Source: Adiantum capillus-veneris
Taxonomy: Eukaryota > Streptophyta > Polypodiopsida > Polypodiales > Pteridaceae
Direction of reading: 5' to 3'
Length of the DNA stretch: 64,000 nt
Assembly: GCA_014529385.2 (NCBI GenBank)
Contig: CM043963.1
Span: forward strand, 100,792,912 to 100,856,911
Part shown: one piece after another, positions 33,013 through 45,976 of the stretch
How positions within the stretch are numbered: position 1 is the stretch's first letter
Layout of the letters: each line of letters starts with the position of its first letter
Made by a program: the position numbers and the translations under genes
The notes under the pieces: generated by a model
Databases searched by the model: none
Told to the model about the DNA's origin: nothing
Seen by the model: only the letters and a program-made list of their open reading frames with translations

Positions 33013-34039
33013 TGGTGGACAAAGAAATCCAGGAGTCTGGTTTAGTTGCATTTGGAAATGAGATTGAAGATGAAAGTGAAGGGCCTTATGAAGTGATTGA
33101 AGGGCTGATGCAAACCAAGGTTGGATTGTCAAAGAAGGAGGAATTGATGACACAAATGATCAGTGGAGACCTCTCAACTATGGAGAAGGAGATATATTTG
33201 CACATGCTGGCTAGTTTTCCTGATTTTTTCATTACTTCATATGAAGAGATCAAAGGGTTCAAGGGCGAAGAGATGCATATAGAGCTGAAAGAGGGTGCTA
33301 AGCCAGTGCGGCAAAGGCTAAGAAGGATGGGTCAAGAGCAGATGGAAGCCTTGCGGGAAGAGGTGGACAAGTTATTGAAGGCAGGGTTCATAGTTCTAGT
33401 GGAAACCACAGAATGGGTGAGTCCAGTAGTAGTCAGCCCAAAGAAGGATGGGAAGTGGAGGATTTGTGTAGATTTTAAACTCTTAAATGTAGCCACTAAG
33501 AATAACCTATATCCTCTTCCATTCATCGATCAGATCTTGGATTCAGTGGTGGCAGGTTATGAAAGGTATAGTGTTTGTGATGGTTTTTCAGGCTATTTCC
33601 AATTGAAGATTGCTCTTAAAGACCGAACAAAGACAACTTTCATTCTGCCATGGGGTTGTTATTGCTATTTGGGTTGAAAAATGGACCTTCCTTCTATCAA
33701 GAGAGATCAAATTGGGTATTGGAACCATTCATTGGTAGTTGTGTTAAAGGTTTTATGGACGACTTCTGTGTCTACAGCAGTAGGGTTGAACACCATGAGA
33801 AGCTGCAGATGGTGTTGGCTCGATATGATGAATGTGGAGGACAAATTAATCCAAAGAAATTTCATCTAGCACAGCCAAGGTTGAAGTTATTGGGCCATAT
33901 GGTGTCAGAAAATGGCATTGAGGCTGATCCAGACAAGGTTACGTCTATTATTCTTTTGCCATCACCTACGAGTACAAAGCAATTGGCAACCTTTATACAC
34001 AAAGTAAAGTACATGGCGCGGTTTATTCCATTCTCTTAA
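33009..34039 (+). pseudogene. Element C reverse transcriptase
   Basis: Two overlapping frames. The first has RQRLRRMGQEQMEALREEV, VSPKKDGKWRICVDFKLLN and the catalytic YSVCDGFSGYFQL. A stop/shift at ~33,660 follows, then VKGFMDDFCVYSSR with the F-M-D-D active site and LKLLGHMVSENGIEADPDKV. All RT landmarks are present, but the frame is broken. Confidence 0.88.
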
Positions 34040-34061
34040 GCTCCTTTATCCATTACAACAA

Positions 34062-34592
34062 GTGGCAAAGCATGATCCATTGCAATGGGATGACAAGTGT
34101 GAAGAAGTGTTTCAAGAGGTGAAAGAGGTGTTAGGGGGTTTGTCAGCCATGCAGGCTCCTGATTGGGAGCAAGAGTTTTATGTAAATCCTTCAGTAGGGG
34201 ATGATTCCATTGGATCCATGCTATTACAAAAGGGGAAGGGCAACCATTATATGAGGCCAGTGTGTTGCGCAAGCCGAGTGAAGTTGGTAGCAGAGAGAAA
34301 ATTCTCGGAAGTAGAGCTAGTGATGGCCAGTGTAATATTTGCTTGTCGATGATTTCATCATTACTTGCTACCACGACCTTTTGTTTTCTTGATGAGTTAT
34401 GCCTTTTCGCCACAATTAATTAATGGCACTGACATGTCAAATGTGGTGAAGAAATGGGTAATTGAGCTACAAGAGTTTGAGTTCTCTTTTCTAGTGGAAG
34501 ACAGTACAAGAGATACCCTAGCCGTTTTGTTGACCTACAAGGAGAATCCCCTTATTGTTAAGGAAGAGGTGGTGAGAAAGGTAGTTGAATAA
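34062..34592 (+). pseudogene. Element C first RNase H (gypsy type)
   Basis: Follows the RT connection. QEFYVNPSVGDDSIGSMLLQ aligns with the start of gypsy RNase H; Asn-Pro replaces the usual Asp-Ala there. The frame stops at TGA 34,350, between CR and FHHYLL, where CGA (Arg) is expected, and continues in frame to 34,592 with VVKKWVIELQEFEFSF. The weakened first RNase H next to an intact second one is typical of the Tat branch. Confidence 0.8.
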
Positions 34593-35957
34593 GTGTCAGA
34601 TCAGCAATGCACATGTTTTGTTCTTTGATGGCTCATACAAGAAGAGCCATGATGCGGCTTTAGGGGGTATAGCACTCTACGATCCAGAGGGGGAGCTAGT
34701 ATGCAAGAGAGGGTTCAAATTGGATGCTCATTGTAACAATGAGGCTAAATATGCTACTTTGGAAGCTGGATTACACATATGTTTGAAGCATGGGATTAGA
34801 AGGTTGAGCATAAAATGTGATGCCTTGTTAGTTGTGAAGCAAGTGTTGGATGTGTGGAAGAGCAAGAACACCTCATTGAAGGAAATGTGTTTCAGAATTA
34901 AAGGCCCGTTAAAAAAGTTTGAAGCATGGAGCATTAGGCACATTGAACGTGCTCTAAATGGAGACGCACATGAAGCAGCTCAAAGCATGATTGGGGAGTT
35001 GTTTGTGTTGAGGACCAATTTACCTCTTTATCATGGCCGGGAAAGTTTGGCCCAAGAAGAGGAGTTTTTGCTAACAGGAATCATTCCGAAGGACATTCAG
35101 AAGTCTAAGAAGTATGGTTTTGTGCGTAGAGCATCCAGGTACAAATTGATTAGTGATGCCTTATACATGAAATGGGCTGATCTTGTGTTGAGATGTGTAC
35201 CTTGGCGGGGGGAGCTTTATAGAGTGTTGGAAGAGAATCAAGAAGGTGCACATTTTGCTCTAAAGATCACCTTGCATAAGATCTTGCATGAAGGGTATGT
35301 ATGGCCTAGTTTGCACAAGGATGTTCACCATTGGTGTAGGTCTTGCAATAGGTGTCAAGCATTTGGGAAGAGAGTGTTGAAGCCAGAGTTACGAAAAACC
35401 ATTATGGCGTTTGATGTGTTTGAAAAGTGGGGGATTGATGCAATAGGCCTGTTACCTATCACAAGTAGGGGAAAAAGCTATATTTTGACTGCAGTGGACT
35501 ATCTCTCTAGATGGGCAGAGGCTATAGCAGTAAAACAAATCACTACAAAGGATGTGGCAAAATTTGTATATGGTGAAATATGTTGCAAGTTTGGGGTGCC
35601 ATTGGAGCTACTTTCAGATAAGGGGCCAGGATTTAGAGCTAAACTGCTAGATTTTTTATACGCAAAGATGAAATTAGGCACCAGCATACCACTCCTTATT
35701 ACCTGCAGTGTAATGGCTTAAATGAAAGATTTAATGGAGAGTTGGTTCAAATTCTTTCGAAAGTGATAGAGCACCAAGGAAAGAATTGGGATTTTGAATT
35801 ACTTAGTGCATTATGGGCTTACCGTACTTCGGTGAAGATAGGTACATGGTTTACTCCATTTCATTTGGTATATGGAAAGGAAGCACTATTGCCCGTGGAA
35901 GTAGAGTTTCCTACGATCAAGATGCCAAAGAAGTCAGGTAGGACAGCATGTACATAG
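34585..35957 (+). pseudogene. Element C second RNase H and integrase
   Basis: The 378-codon frame starts with an archaeal/plant-type RNase H: Asp in FFDGSYKKS, Glu in NNEAKYATLEA, Asp in IKCDALLVV and Asp in LNGDAHEAAQS, so all four acidic positions are kept. Integrase follows: zinc-finger pair CRSCNRCQ near residue 253, first Asp in KWGIDAIGLLP, second in LSDKGPGF. After a frameshift near 35,700 the third acidic residue lies in the LNERFNGELVQ segment, then YRTSVKIGTWFTPFHLVYGKEALLPVE. The 35,742-35,957 frame is the integrase end, running into the LTR. The extra RNase H identifies Tat/Ogre. Confidence 0.88.
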
Positions 35958-36921
35958 TGCATTGATTTTCACTATCACTAGTACCAGTGTGTTTTTTCTA
36001 TAATAATGAGGAGTTGGTAGCACGTAAACCTTCTTGAGGAAGCTATCCTTGGGCCGATGACATGAGGTAAGCAGGTGCATCAAATGGCATCTAGTGCCGT
36101 CAGGAGGTCGAATGGGGTCAATACTTGTACGTGGATAAGTACGGACACAACGTGGGTGTTTCCTTGTGATAATTATGCAAAACGTTTATCACGAGAAATG
36201 CATTTGGGGGCCACTTTACGTGGTTGCAGGATGGATTATTGGAAAAAGTTGAGTGCCAGGTGTGCGGATGGATGCAGCAGGGTGACAACTATGCACTGCG
36301 TGGCCAGTTTTTGGCCCATTCGGGGCCTCTTCGGGGTCCGTTTAAGGTCAACTAAAAGGCCAAAGGAGCCCAAGTAATAAAGTGAAGTGTGGGAACTGAA
36401 AAACCTGAGAGAAGACCAGAAAAAACATGGAGAGAAGAGGAGGAACAGCCGCAAGTGAGTTTTTGTTGTTTTTGGAGACTGTTTTGGCCATAAACTACTC
36501 ATCCGAGGTCGGATTTGAGCACTTTGACATTGTAGACTGGGGTTTTGGGCCGTTCTGTACGCAATGGATCTGTCAATTTTTCCAAATTTCTCACTATTTT
36601 TTTGCTCTTTTGGCTGTGTAAGTTTCTCCTATGTGACTGAGCGAAGCTTCTACTCCAATTTGTGATTGTATCTGGCATATTTTACCCATATTGTGTGAGC
36701 TAGGTGCCCCATTGGTGTTGGATCAAGCTCAATTGTATCTAAACATCAGAAATTCTCCTCTTTTGAGCTGAGTTTTTTGGGTGTGTGCGTGTCTCTCTCT
36801 CTCTGTGGAGTGGGCAAATGGATAGTCTCTCTCCTCTCACTCAATCGGTGTGTTCCCTGTCTCGGCCAGGTCGGTTGTGTAAGCCGAGTGGTGCCCCATA
36901 GTGTGTGTGTGTGTGTGTGTG
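35937..36921 (+). repeat. Element C 3' LTR, first part
   Basis: Matches positions 4-~990, ending in the GT microsatellite where A3 is inserted. It continues at 45,977. A purine-rich AAAGAAG immediately upstream may be the polypurine tract. Confidence 0.82.
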
Positions 36922-37167
36922 TGCGCTCCTTGCCGCACTGTCGAAGCAAGGGACTTGCCAATACACCGTGTGCGAGCCACAAATGGCTCCAAGCACACAA
37001 CAAGCCTAAACTAGCAAGCTCAAGAAAGCAAAGGGTGTGTCACTCACCGCTCTACGCTCGCCTTCATGGTGGATTCCTCGCCGCGATGAAGAAGAAGCTG
37101 CAGTCGTGCCGCGCTCAACCGCCTCGCCGCCGTCGTGCCTTCGTAATGCTCGATCGTACACACACTC

Positions 37168-37229
<62 letters not shown>

Positions 37230-37527
37230 GCACACACACAAGGAGATGGTGAAGGAGAAGGTGGAGATGGAGCAAGAGCACTCTTCTATTGCACAAATGA
37301 GAGAATGAGTAAAAATTAGGTTTAGTTGCCTTTTATATTAGCTCACCCCATTCACACTTGGGCGCCCATGCTTAGCCAACTAATCCCTTGAATGTCCCAG
37401 TTAGAGTGCGCCTCTCATCGGCGATCACTCCTACCCTTTTCCTATTGGTCCGACACCCCCGGTACCTGACTCTAAATAATACAACGTTTATAGATCATAG
37501 GGTGTCCGTGTGCCATGAGGGTTAACA
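36922..37527 (-). repeat. A3 3' LTR
   Basis: 606 bp. It contains a CT run at ~37,168-37,224, longer than in A1 and A2. The polypurine tract abuts at 37,528-37,540. Confidence 0.93.
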
Positions 37528-37540
37528 TGCCCCCCTTCCT

Positions 37541-39130
37541 GATGTAGATTCCGTCCTCGGAAGCTATTGAGTTGAAGCTGGTTCGTCGAGGTGGAAGAGC
37601 ATTTGAGATGAATGTCCTTAGCCTTCTTTAGTCACTGCAAAATCAAACTACATTGGCACAGTAATGGCATTCTCTTAAAAAGCATATGCAGTTTTAGGTA
37701 GAAAAATTGATTGGTCAAAGAATTTCAAACAATTTGTTAGCAATGAACATTAAATTGCAATGTAATCAAATGCATAAACAGATGTAAAGGTAGAAAATTA
37801 AACAAGTCTGGGGTCGCTAATTTGACGGTCGAAAGGCACTAGAGATCGAATATTAATACCATGGGTAAGCTTCTTAATTTTCTGTGGTCAATTAAGTTGT
37901 TTAATCGCGAGAGCCAAGTATTCATGTTCGAGGGCTGACTAGAGGCTATATCTAGAAAACCTTGTAGTTAAGCTACCATAAAAGGAATTTCTCATGAAAT
38001 CATCGCCTGACTGATTACTTTTTCTTTGACCCCCCAAAGTCTTTTCACATTGATTCAATTTGACGTGTGTGCTTATTTTGTATGCCTTGGGTTTTTTGCT
38101 TTTCAAGGAAAAGCGCCCACACTGGGAACCTCTAGGGCTCTAGTACCATAGGCGATACATGTGAGTGAAGTACCAATTCAAGCTGAGATTTCTCTTCCAG
38201 CGTAAGATTTTACATTGTGGCACTTTGATTTTTTGTTTGTTCATTTTCAACATTTTAATTTTGTAACTTTGGGGGGTCATATAACACTGTTACCCTCCCC
38301 AGGCTCATCACATTAGTAAACTCCCTTTATAATACTTAAGCTAAAGGTCAATAGGGTTAAGCCCACTAGAAAGCCCTAGTACATTTCATACAATGCTGCC
38401 TAAATCGGATTAAGAACCTAAGTAACCATTGCTTATTAGGAAGGCATTCCCCATGGTATTAAGAGAAGACTTCTAATATCTAGCTTGGTCAAACTAGCTT
38501 AGTCGGACTGCTTGATTTTTAAACCTAGACAAGTGATCATGACAAAACATTACATTGAATTAAATGTTTGATACTAAGAAAATGCGATGAATATTATGCT
38601 ACCAATCACAATCAAGGCAGACAAACATGGATGCAAAAAGATAAGGGCAATGCTAATGGACAAGAAACACCTGTTTGTGTTGATGGTCGCGCTTGATTTG
38701 AAGTGTGAACGAGAGAAAGGTTCCATGAACGTCCAAATCCTATCAATAGCAACACACTCCTGTACACACTAGGAAACAAAAGGAATACCTCTAGGAGGCA
38801 CATTAGTGGGAAAAGAGAACTTCGCTAATCACTCAACTCTAAAACAGAAACACTCCTATCGTACTAATCTTACTTACCCTCCATCACTCAAGTGATGAGG
38901 ATCAAAGGTGTTTCATGGCATAGGTTTCTGTTTCATTGTACCAAATGTGACATGTGTAGGTCTGAGTCAATGTTTTGACTTTAATGTGCATACTCATTTG
39001 CTAATTGCTCTTGCTCTTTTTTTTTTTTTGTGAGTATAAAGCTTTATATGTACATTCCCTAAGATTGGTGATTGAGAGGTCAGGGAAAAAGGTTGAGAGG
39101 GAAACAAGTGAATGATGGATGTCCACAAAC
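37541..39130 (-). other. A3 3' untranslated region with replaced second-ORF segment
   Basis: Up to ~38,812 it matches the A1/A2 3' region. From ~38,815 to ~39,000 the sequence is unrelated to the second-ORF segment of A1/A2; homology resumes around 39,005 (TTGCTCTTGCTC, then GTGAGTATAA). No long frame is seen in the replacement. The third-family polypurine copy lies at 39,134-39,144. Confidence 0.72.
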
Positions 39131-39152
39131 ACTCCCCCCTTCCTTGGGTAGA

Positions 39153-42100
39153 TCATACCGTTTCAAATGAGCTTGTCACCCTTTGAAACCAATTGTTCCA
39201 ATTGGTAATAGGTGAGGATTTTTGCCAGTAGTTTTCTATTACCCTAGGTGCCTCGTCAAGTTGCAAGGGTGGTAAGGTACTCTCCCAGGATCGAACTTGA
39301 AGTGGTTCATCAGGTGATTCTTGAACACTGGGAGGTGTGGATTCTTTGGTAGCTTCATGGAGGTCCACTACTATACATGGAGGTTGTGTAGAAGCTTTTA
39401 CCTCTATGGATGTATTACATGAGGAGCTAGAATCTTCATGGGACTCCCCCCTTCCTGAGCTAGGTGGAACAAATCGTTCTTTCTTTGGTACCCAAACTAG
39501 CTCGGGAGCGGGTGTATAGAATTCTGTGATTTTTTTCTTTCCACGATCATTGATTCGTTTTGGAGATACGGGATTGGGCTCACTTGGGTCAGGTGATAGG
39601 TAAGAGCACAATCTACGTTTTGGCACCCAGATTTGATCATTTCCTTGATAGTAGCCTTGGGCTTCCAATAGTCGTTTAGGGATCCATTGCAACATTTTCT
39701 TACTTTTCTTGGAGCGAGTGGTACGTTTCTTACAAGGCTTCTGTTTTTTTAGCATTAGCTATAGTCACTAAAGAAGCTTTAGGGACCCACTTGTATGTTT
39801 TCTTCGTTACATTAGGATGAATCTTGTCGGAAGCGATATGCATTGCTTGTAGCATATTTAAGGGTACAGGCATTTCATCCCCCTCAGGTGTTACCCAGAT
39901 CGTCCCCCTATTTCCCCAAGTGTCTATGGTTGATGCTAGGTGGACCCAATCCACATTGTCCGACTCAGTCATCCCAGGTAGGATATCCATATAAGGAGAA
40001 TCTTGGCCAATGTCTGTATCCTTCTTACAAGTGTAACAATATTGTAGTGGGGCCGAGTGAACTGTGGTGTCAGAGCGATGATCAATAATGGTTTTACTCC
40101 CTAAGGGGTGTACCTTACGAGTCACCAAATCCACTCTAAGGACAGAGTCTTGGAATTGCAAATAGACATGATTTTTAGACCAGTCGTGAACCATTTGTGC
40201 TTCCCTCATGAATGGTCATCCTAAAATCATTTCATATGACATAAGGTGTTTAGAGAAATCCATTATAATGAACGTATGTCATACCTTGTGTCCTAGAACT
40301 TTGATCTTAAGATCCTTGAGCATCCCCATAGGTTTGGCTATGGTACCATTTGCCATCTTTACCACAATGTTAGTAACACTGAGGCGGGGTTTTCCCATGG
40401 ATTCCCAACAATATTTTGTAACGATGCTAACTCCCGCACCACCATCAAGAATTCCCTTTATAGTTAATCCCTTGGTAGTGATGGGTAGGGTCGCATTAGA
40501 CTGGTCGCCTTCAAAATACTGCCCTAATTCGTTAATGGGTACCTCAATCACAGACTCGTGTCCATCTAGGTCAAGTGATTGCACATGATTTTCCTCATCA
40601 ATCATAATCGAGTCAGGCCTATTTAGTTGTGCAAACTGCGGTAATCCCGTTCGTAGCTCTCCGTTAAGGAATGCTCGAAGTGCAAGGAATAACTCAGGAT
40701 CTCCATACAGCTTTGCTATGATCGTGGTTCGGACCTCAGAAGACATGAAGTCCACTAGTTTGGCAACATTCATTGGCGTTTTGCAGGGTGTAGGTCCTTG
40801 ACTAGGAACTGGTGAGGATGGAATCTCATATTCCTCAATGGGATCAGGTATTCCTTCGTTAAACATCCTTTCCAACAAGAAAGGTGTATGCTCACTTTCT
40901 GATGTCCCGTCCTCACTCCCTTCTTGGATGATACTAGATATGGCTAACGGTCTATGGTTCATGTGGGGTGGATGAACTTGCGTGGAAAACACTGTGTCAT
41001 GAATTTTGACATGCATGGGTTCTGGTTCTAGTTTTAGTTTCCTTTGAGTCTCCTCCACTAAACCTCTTAGATGTTTCACCTGCTCAATCTCGTCTACTGG
41101 GTTTGGGTACGTCCCAATCTTCTTTTTACGATTCTTTCCTTTTTGCCCCTGCGGTTTATCTTGGGGGTCTTGGATTGGATTTGGAAACACTTGTGGTGTT
41201 TTCAGAGGCTCTTTATGGTTTTCTCTTATTCGGTTTTCATTTGGTTCCATGTTACGGTTTTCTTTGTCGGTCTTTCCCTTTGTGGTATTGGTTCTAGTCT
41301 CCATTGTCTCGATTGAATCTGAATCATCCTCGAGGTCATTCATATACACGGGGTCATCTCCTGTTGCTATGTTTTTTTTGGAACTTGGCTTTGAATTTCC
41401 CGTATTCTGCGGCCTCGTCCTTCGTGTCTTCTTTTTCTTTGCTTGGATAACTGACGCGGTATTTCTCTCTTCAAGGATATGGCCTGGCCCTTGAAGCATG
41501 GACCGTGTAATCGCATAAGCGGGTGCGACGGGTGGTATTGGCGATGTCACACTAGCAATTTCGACCAAATTTAGGGGTGTGATTTTAGGCGCATTTGGGT
41601 TATAGGGGCATTGGGAAATCAAGTGATCTATGCCACAACGATTACATGTGAGTATTGGCATTGTAGACGTGCTCCCTTGATTCATTTGCATCTGTGCAGC
41701 ATTCTTTTGCAGCCTAATAGGGCACTCCGCTGCCCGATGTGGTCCACCACACTCGTAGCATTGAAGAGGTGGCCTCCTAGCCTGGGTGTTGATATTTTGA
41801 CCTCTGGATGCGAGAGCAGCAGCTTGATAAACCGGCTTGACTTGCCCCCAACAATCTTCCATGTAGTATATAGGACACTCTTCCAATGTATCAAGTCCGT
41901 AGGCAATACTAGTGTCTATTTCCTCCTCACAACCATCTGCATCAGCATTAGATGGCTCGCAACCCACTTGGTTCATAGGGGCGACCCCTGGATGCGGGGG
42001 CTGCGGTCCTAGCACAGGAGGTGGTAGCGGTGTAGCTTGTACAACATTTGAGATCTAGGGACCATGTGTTGCGGTAGTTGCTCAACAGGTGGAGCAGGCA

Positions 42101-44339
42101 TCAATACAGGAGCTCGAGGTGCATCCGTCCAGGCTACAGGTGGTCTATTTTCCATCATACGTTTGATCATTAAACAATCCTTAGCTTGGTGACCATACCT
42201 ACCACATGCGTTGCAAGTTCCATTAAATTTTACTCTAAACGTAGGGCACTCACTAGTGCTATGTGGACCTAAGCAAATGGAACACCATTGTTGCTCCCTT
42301 CTTGGATACATGTGACTATTTTGAGGGGGTCGATTATCCTTAAGAGACTCTTGGATTGCCTTGGTGAGGTCTGTCAAGAATGTCTCAAATACCTTTGGCT
42401 CATTGGCAATGGGCTTTGCAGTCATGGGTTCATACTCAATGGCTTGTGAGCTAGTGGATCTCGTGTCGGTAGACACCCTCATGCCTGCTATCATCAAGTT
42501 GTCTTCCAATTGGATTGCATTGGCAGTGACATCTTCCCAGGTTGTGATACCTCTAATCACTAGTCCATTATAGATTCCTTCATTCCTCAACCCTTGAATG
42601 AATCGATCAAGCAGTTGGTTATTGTTGAAGTGCTCATTTACAGGGCAGCGAGAGTTTAAGTGCTTTAGACGACTAATGAAGTCCCTTACTGACTCTCCTT
42701 CCTTACGTTTGGCCTTCTGTAGCTGAGATGCTACACCCCAAAGCACACCTTCTCGTATGTACTCCTTTCGAAACAACCTTCGAAGGGTAGGGTAGATTGT
42801 TTTCTCGTCCACCCTTAGGGTCCTATACCAATCTCCAGCCTTCCCACTTAATGTCAAGCTTAAGGCATTGCACTTATGTAGTTCGTTGCGTTCCCCTAAG
42901 GAATCACATACTTGTTCAAACACTTCAATGTGTTTCCTAGCATCTTCGTCCCCATTGAATTTTTGCGTGAGTTTGGCAATTTGTACTGCCTTACTTCTAG
43001 GCTCTCTATCAGATGCGTGACGCATATTTTTGGCGATAGATCGACCTATGGTTTGAGCAAACGCTGCCAAGTCACCTATGTGAGGAGGCAGGGCCGGTGG
43101 AGGTACTCTTGGAATCATATGTGGGAGAGGGACGGGTGCCGGTCTTGGCATATGTGTGGATGATGCAGGATATGGAACATAACCGGGCATAGGTCCACTC
43201 GGATAAGGGCTAGGGAGCGGCACTCGAGGAGCATAAGAAAGTGGTACAATTGGAGGTGTGGGGGCCATGTGTGCATAAGGGGCTAGAGGCACATACGGTC
43301 GAGGCCCCATATTAGGTACTACGACACTAGGTAGTGGCACTGCGCTATCCGTAGATGTCATCGGTACATTCTCTGTCAGGCTTATCCCTGGAGTGAGCAC
43401 TGGGTTTTCCTTAATAGAGGGTTGAGCCAAGTTAGGGAAGCTAAAGTTGTCGCTCGGAGGCTCAGATTGCATAGAGACCCCAGGTGAAATGACGTAAGAT
43501 GGGTCCATGGGGCTCATTAGAGGAGTCTCCATTTGTGATAGAGTAGGCTGTTGAGCCTTGCTCGTATCCAAAAATCTCATGGGGCCAGTTGAGAGTATAT
43601 TTACCCCTCGGTTTTGCCTTTCTGATTGAATAACGCCATGGATAACATTACAGATCATTTTTTGTTGATCTTCGATGCTCGTGGCACTAGAGGTGGATTG
43701 TACAATCTCTATCCATCCTACATGGTTGGCGTGGCCAGAGTGTAGATCCGTCAACACCTCAGTGTGGAGGTCGTATGTCCAATGGTCATTAATGAACAAT
43801 CCTTCTAGAGTCGACATGTTAACGGTTTCTTGTGAGGTAGAAGCAATGTTGCTCCCCGTGGTTTTACTTGTCACCAACGGTACTCTAGAGGGAACTTCTG
43901 AAGGAGGCAGCTCAACAGGGCCTTCTTGGTAAGAAGTTGGTAGGATATCCACATGGACACTCTTTGGGGGTGTGGGGTCCACGTGCGATGTGAAAGGAGA
44001 GTCCACTTCCCCACCCCCTTCGTGTGCTTCATTTGCATCAGGTTCCGAGCAAGTAGCTCTACCTAATGTTTCCATGAAACGGCTAAACATACTAGTACTA
44101 GGCTGTGGAGCTTCCGGAGGTGCATGGCCTTCTCTCTCAGTGTTTTGGGTAGGGTATGCTTCCATGATTTCTGAGTCGGAGGAGGAATCACTAGCGGCTA
44201 TTTTAGGGTCTTGGGTGGTGCTACCTTGTGTCCCCGCTGAGGGTCTAGAGCTTATCGTGGATGGGTAATGGGTGTCCGTATGAACAGAGGCACTACCAAT
44301 GTGATCGTGCTCTAACACTCGTCCAGAGCGTAGGTTCAT
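39153..44339 (-). pseudogene. A3 gag-pro, broken
   Basis: Frames 42,009-44,339 (N-terminus MNLRSGRVLEH, Gag domain, first two zinc knuckles), 40,279-42,015 (last two knuckles, linker, protease start with GILDGGAGVSIV), 39,730-40,209 (rest of protease, LQFQDSVLRVD) and 39,153-39,755 (tail with W-V/I-P-K motifs) together cover the whole A1 gene. Three breaks: a 1-base deletion near 42,050, a change at ~40,212-40,285, and an indel near 39,752 in a T/A run. Otherwise closely similar to A1. Confidence 0.9.
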
Positions 44340-45321
44340 ATGACTTGATCCCCTAGAAGTGTCAGTGAGTGCCCGTGAAGGCTGCTCACCTAGTATTTTT
44401 GGGTGTTTTGCAACCCAAGTCTTTCCTTAATTTGACTTTTTGGTCCTTTTTTTCTGACCCGGCTATAGAATAGAGCGTATGATAGCTCAAAACGAGCGTC
44501 TCGGTCAGAGGGTCGTGCCGTGCTTTACAGCCCTCCGTTTGGTCACTCTATGCTCTCGGAATCCCTAAAACTGTCAATTTCCAGTAGGGAACTAGGCCCA
44601 AACTAGAAAGTCTAAGGGTGCAAGTGGGAAGAGAAAGGAGGAGAGTGGAGGACTTGTCCCACATGCTCTCATTCTCTCTTGAGGAGGTAGGGTATATATA
44701 TGAGAGTGAGTCTAGTATGTATCATAAGACAGAGGACTGAGGCCTGGGCCTGGGCTTGGGCTTGGGCTTGGGGAAATGTTCCCGATCTATCTTTTATACA
44801 AACCAACCCGTCCGTTTTAAGAGTCACGTTTTTTATTTTCGAAAAATTTCACCGCCCGCTCACTCGCGTTTTTATTTTCCGTTTTTTTTATTTTTATTTT
44901 TATTTTTTCATAATTTTTTTTTTCAAAAAAATATTTATTTTTTTTTTAAATGCAAAAAATACAGAAATTGAAAACGCAGAAATTGAAAATGCAGAAATGC
45001 AGAAATTGCAGAAATTGAAAAAACGCAAGAAATGCAGAAAATTGAAAAAGCACAGAAAATGCAGAAAATTGCAGAAATTGGAACTTGACAGAAAATTTAA
45101 CACAGAAAACGTAGAAAATTGCAGAAATTGAAACTTGACAGAAAATGCAGAAAATGCAAAAACGCAAGAAATGCTAACTGTGCACTGCAAACCAGAAAAC
45201 GTAGAAAACGCAAAAAATAGAAATCTCCACACAACTACACACCCTCATTCCCTGCCTTTCCTATGATAGAAATTGCACCACAAGAAAGCGTAAAGTGCTA
45301 ACCGAGCTTAGTGTAGGGCAT
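44340..45321 (-). repeat. A3 leader with tandem minisatellite
   Basis: The first ~110 bases after the gag start differ from A1/A2, then homology resumes near 44,475. The GCAGAAATTG-type array lies at ~44,950-45,210, with a third arrangement of units. A short GGCTTGGGCCTGGG repeat is at ~44,735-44,772. No gene is seen. Confidence 0.72.
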
Positions 45322-45340
45322 ATCCCCGGCAGCGGCGCCA
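45322..45340 (-). other. A3 primer-binding site for tRNA-Asp
   Basis: ATCCCCGGCAGCGGCGCCA on the + strand: one mismatch to the tRNA-Asp end, at a different place from A1/A2. Confidence 0.85.
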
Positions 45341-45346
45341 AAAATG

Positions 45347-45594
45347 TGCGCTCCTTGCCGCACTGTCGAAGCAAGGGACTTGCCAATACACCGTGTGCGA
45401 GCCACAAATGGCTCCAAGCACACAACAAGCCTAAACTAGCAAGCTCAAGAAAGCAAAGGGTGTGTCACTCACCGCTCTACGCTCGCCTTCGTGGTGGATT
45501 CCTCGCCACGATGAAGAAGAAGCTGCAGTCGTGCCGCGCTCAACCGCCTCGCCGTCGTCGTGCCTTCGTAATGCTTGATCGCACACACACTCTC

Positions 45595-45678
<84 letters not shown>

Positions 45679-45976
45679 GCACACACACAAGGAGATGGTG
45701 AAGGAGAAGGTGGAGATGGAGCAAGAGCACTCTTCTATTGCACAAATGAGAGAATGAGTAAAAATTAGGTTTAGTTGGCTTTTATATTAGCTCACCCCAT
45801 TCACACTTGGGCGCTCATGCTTAGCCAACTAATCCCTTGAATGTCCCAGTTAGAGTGCGCCTCTCATCGGCGATCACTCCTACCCTTTTCCTATTGGTCC
45901 GACAAGCCCGGTACCTGACTCTAAATAATACAACGTTTATAGATCATAGGGTGTCCGTGTGCCGTGAGGGTTAACA
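45347..45976 (-). repeat. A3 5' LTR
   Basis: 630 bp, with a long CT run at ~45,593-45,677. It ends GGTTAACA before GTGTG. Confidence 0.93.

Larger units (their letters stand above)
36922..45976 (-). mobile_element. Element A3: gag-pro LTR retrotransposon, variant without the second ORF
   Basis: Inserted within the GT microsatellite of C's 3' LTR, with GTGTG on both sides (36,917-36,921 and 45,977-45,981). LTRs lie at 36,922-37,527 and 45,347-45,976, both with the TAGATCATAGGG U3 variant; they differ in CT-tract length. Gag-pro is broken in a few places. The region of the second ORF is replaced by unrelated sequence (38,815-39,030), and the gag start reads MNLRSG, so A3 is a distinct subfamily. 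Confidence 0.93.
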
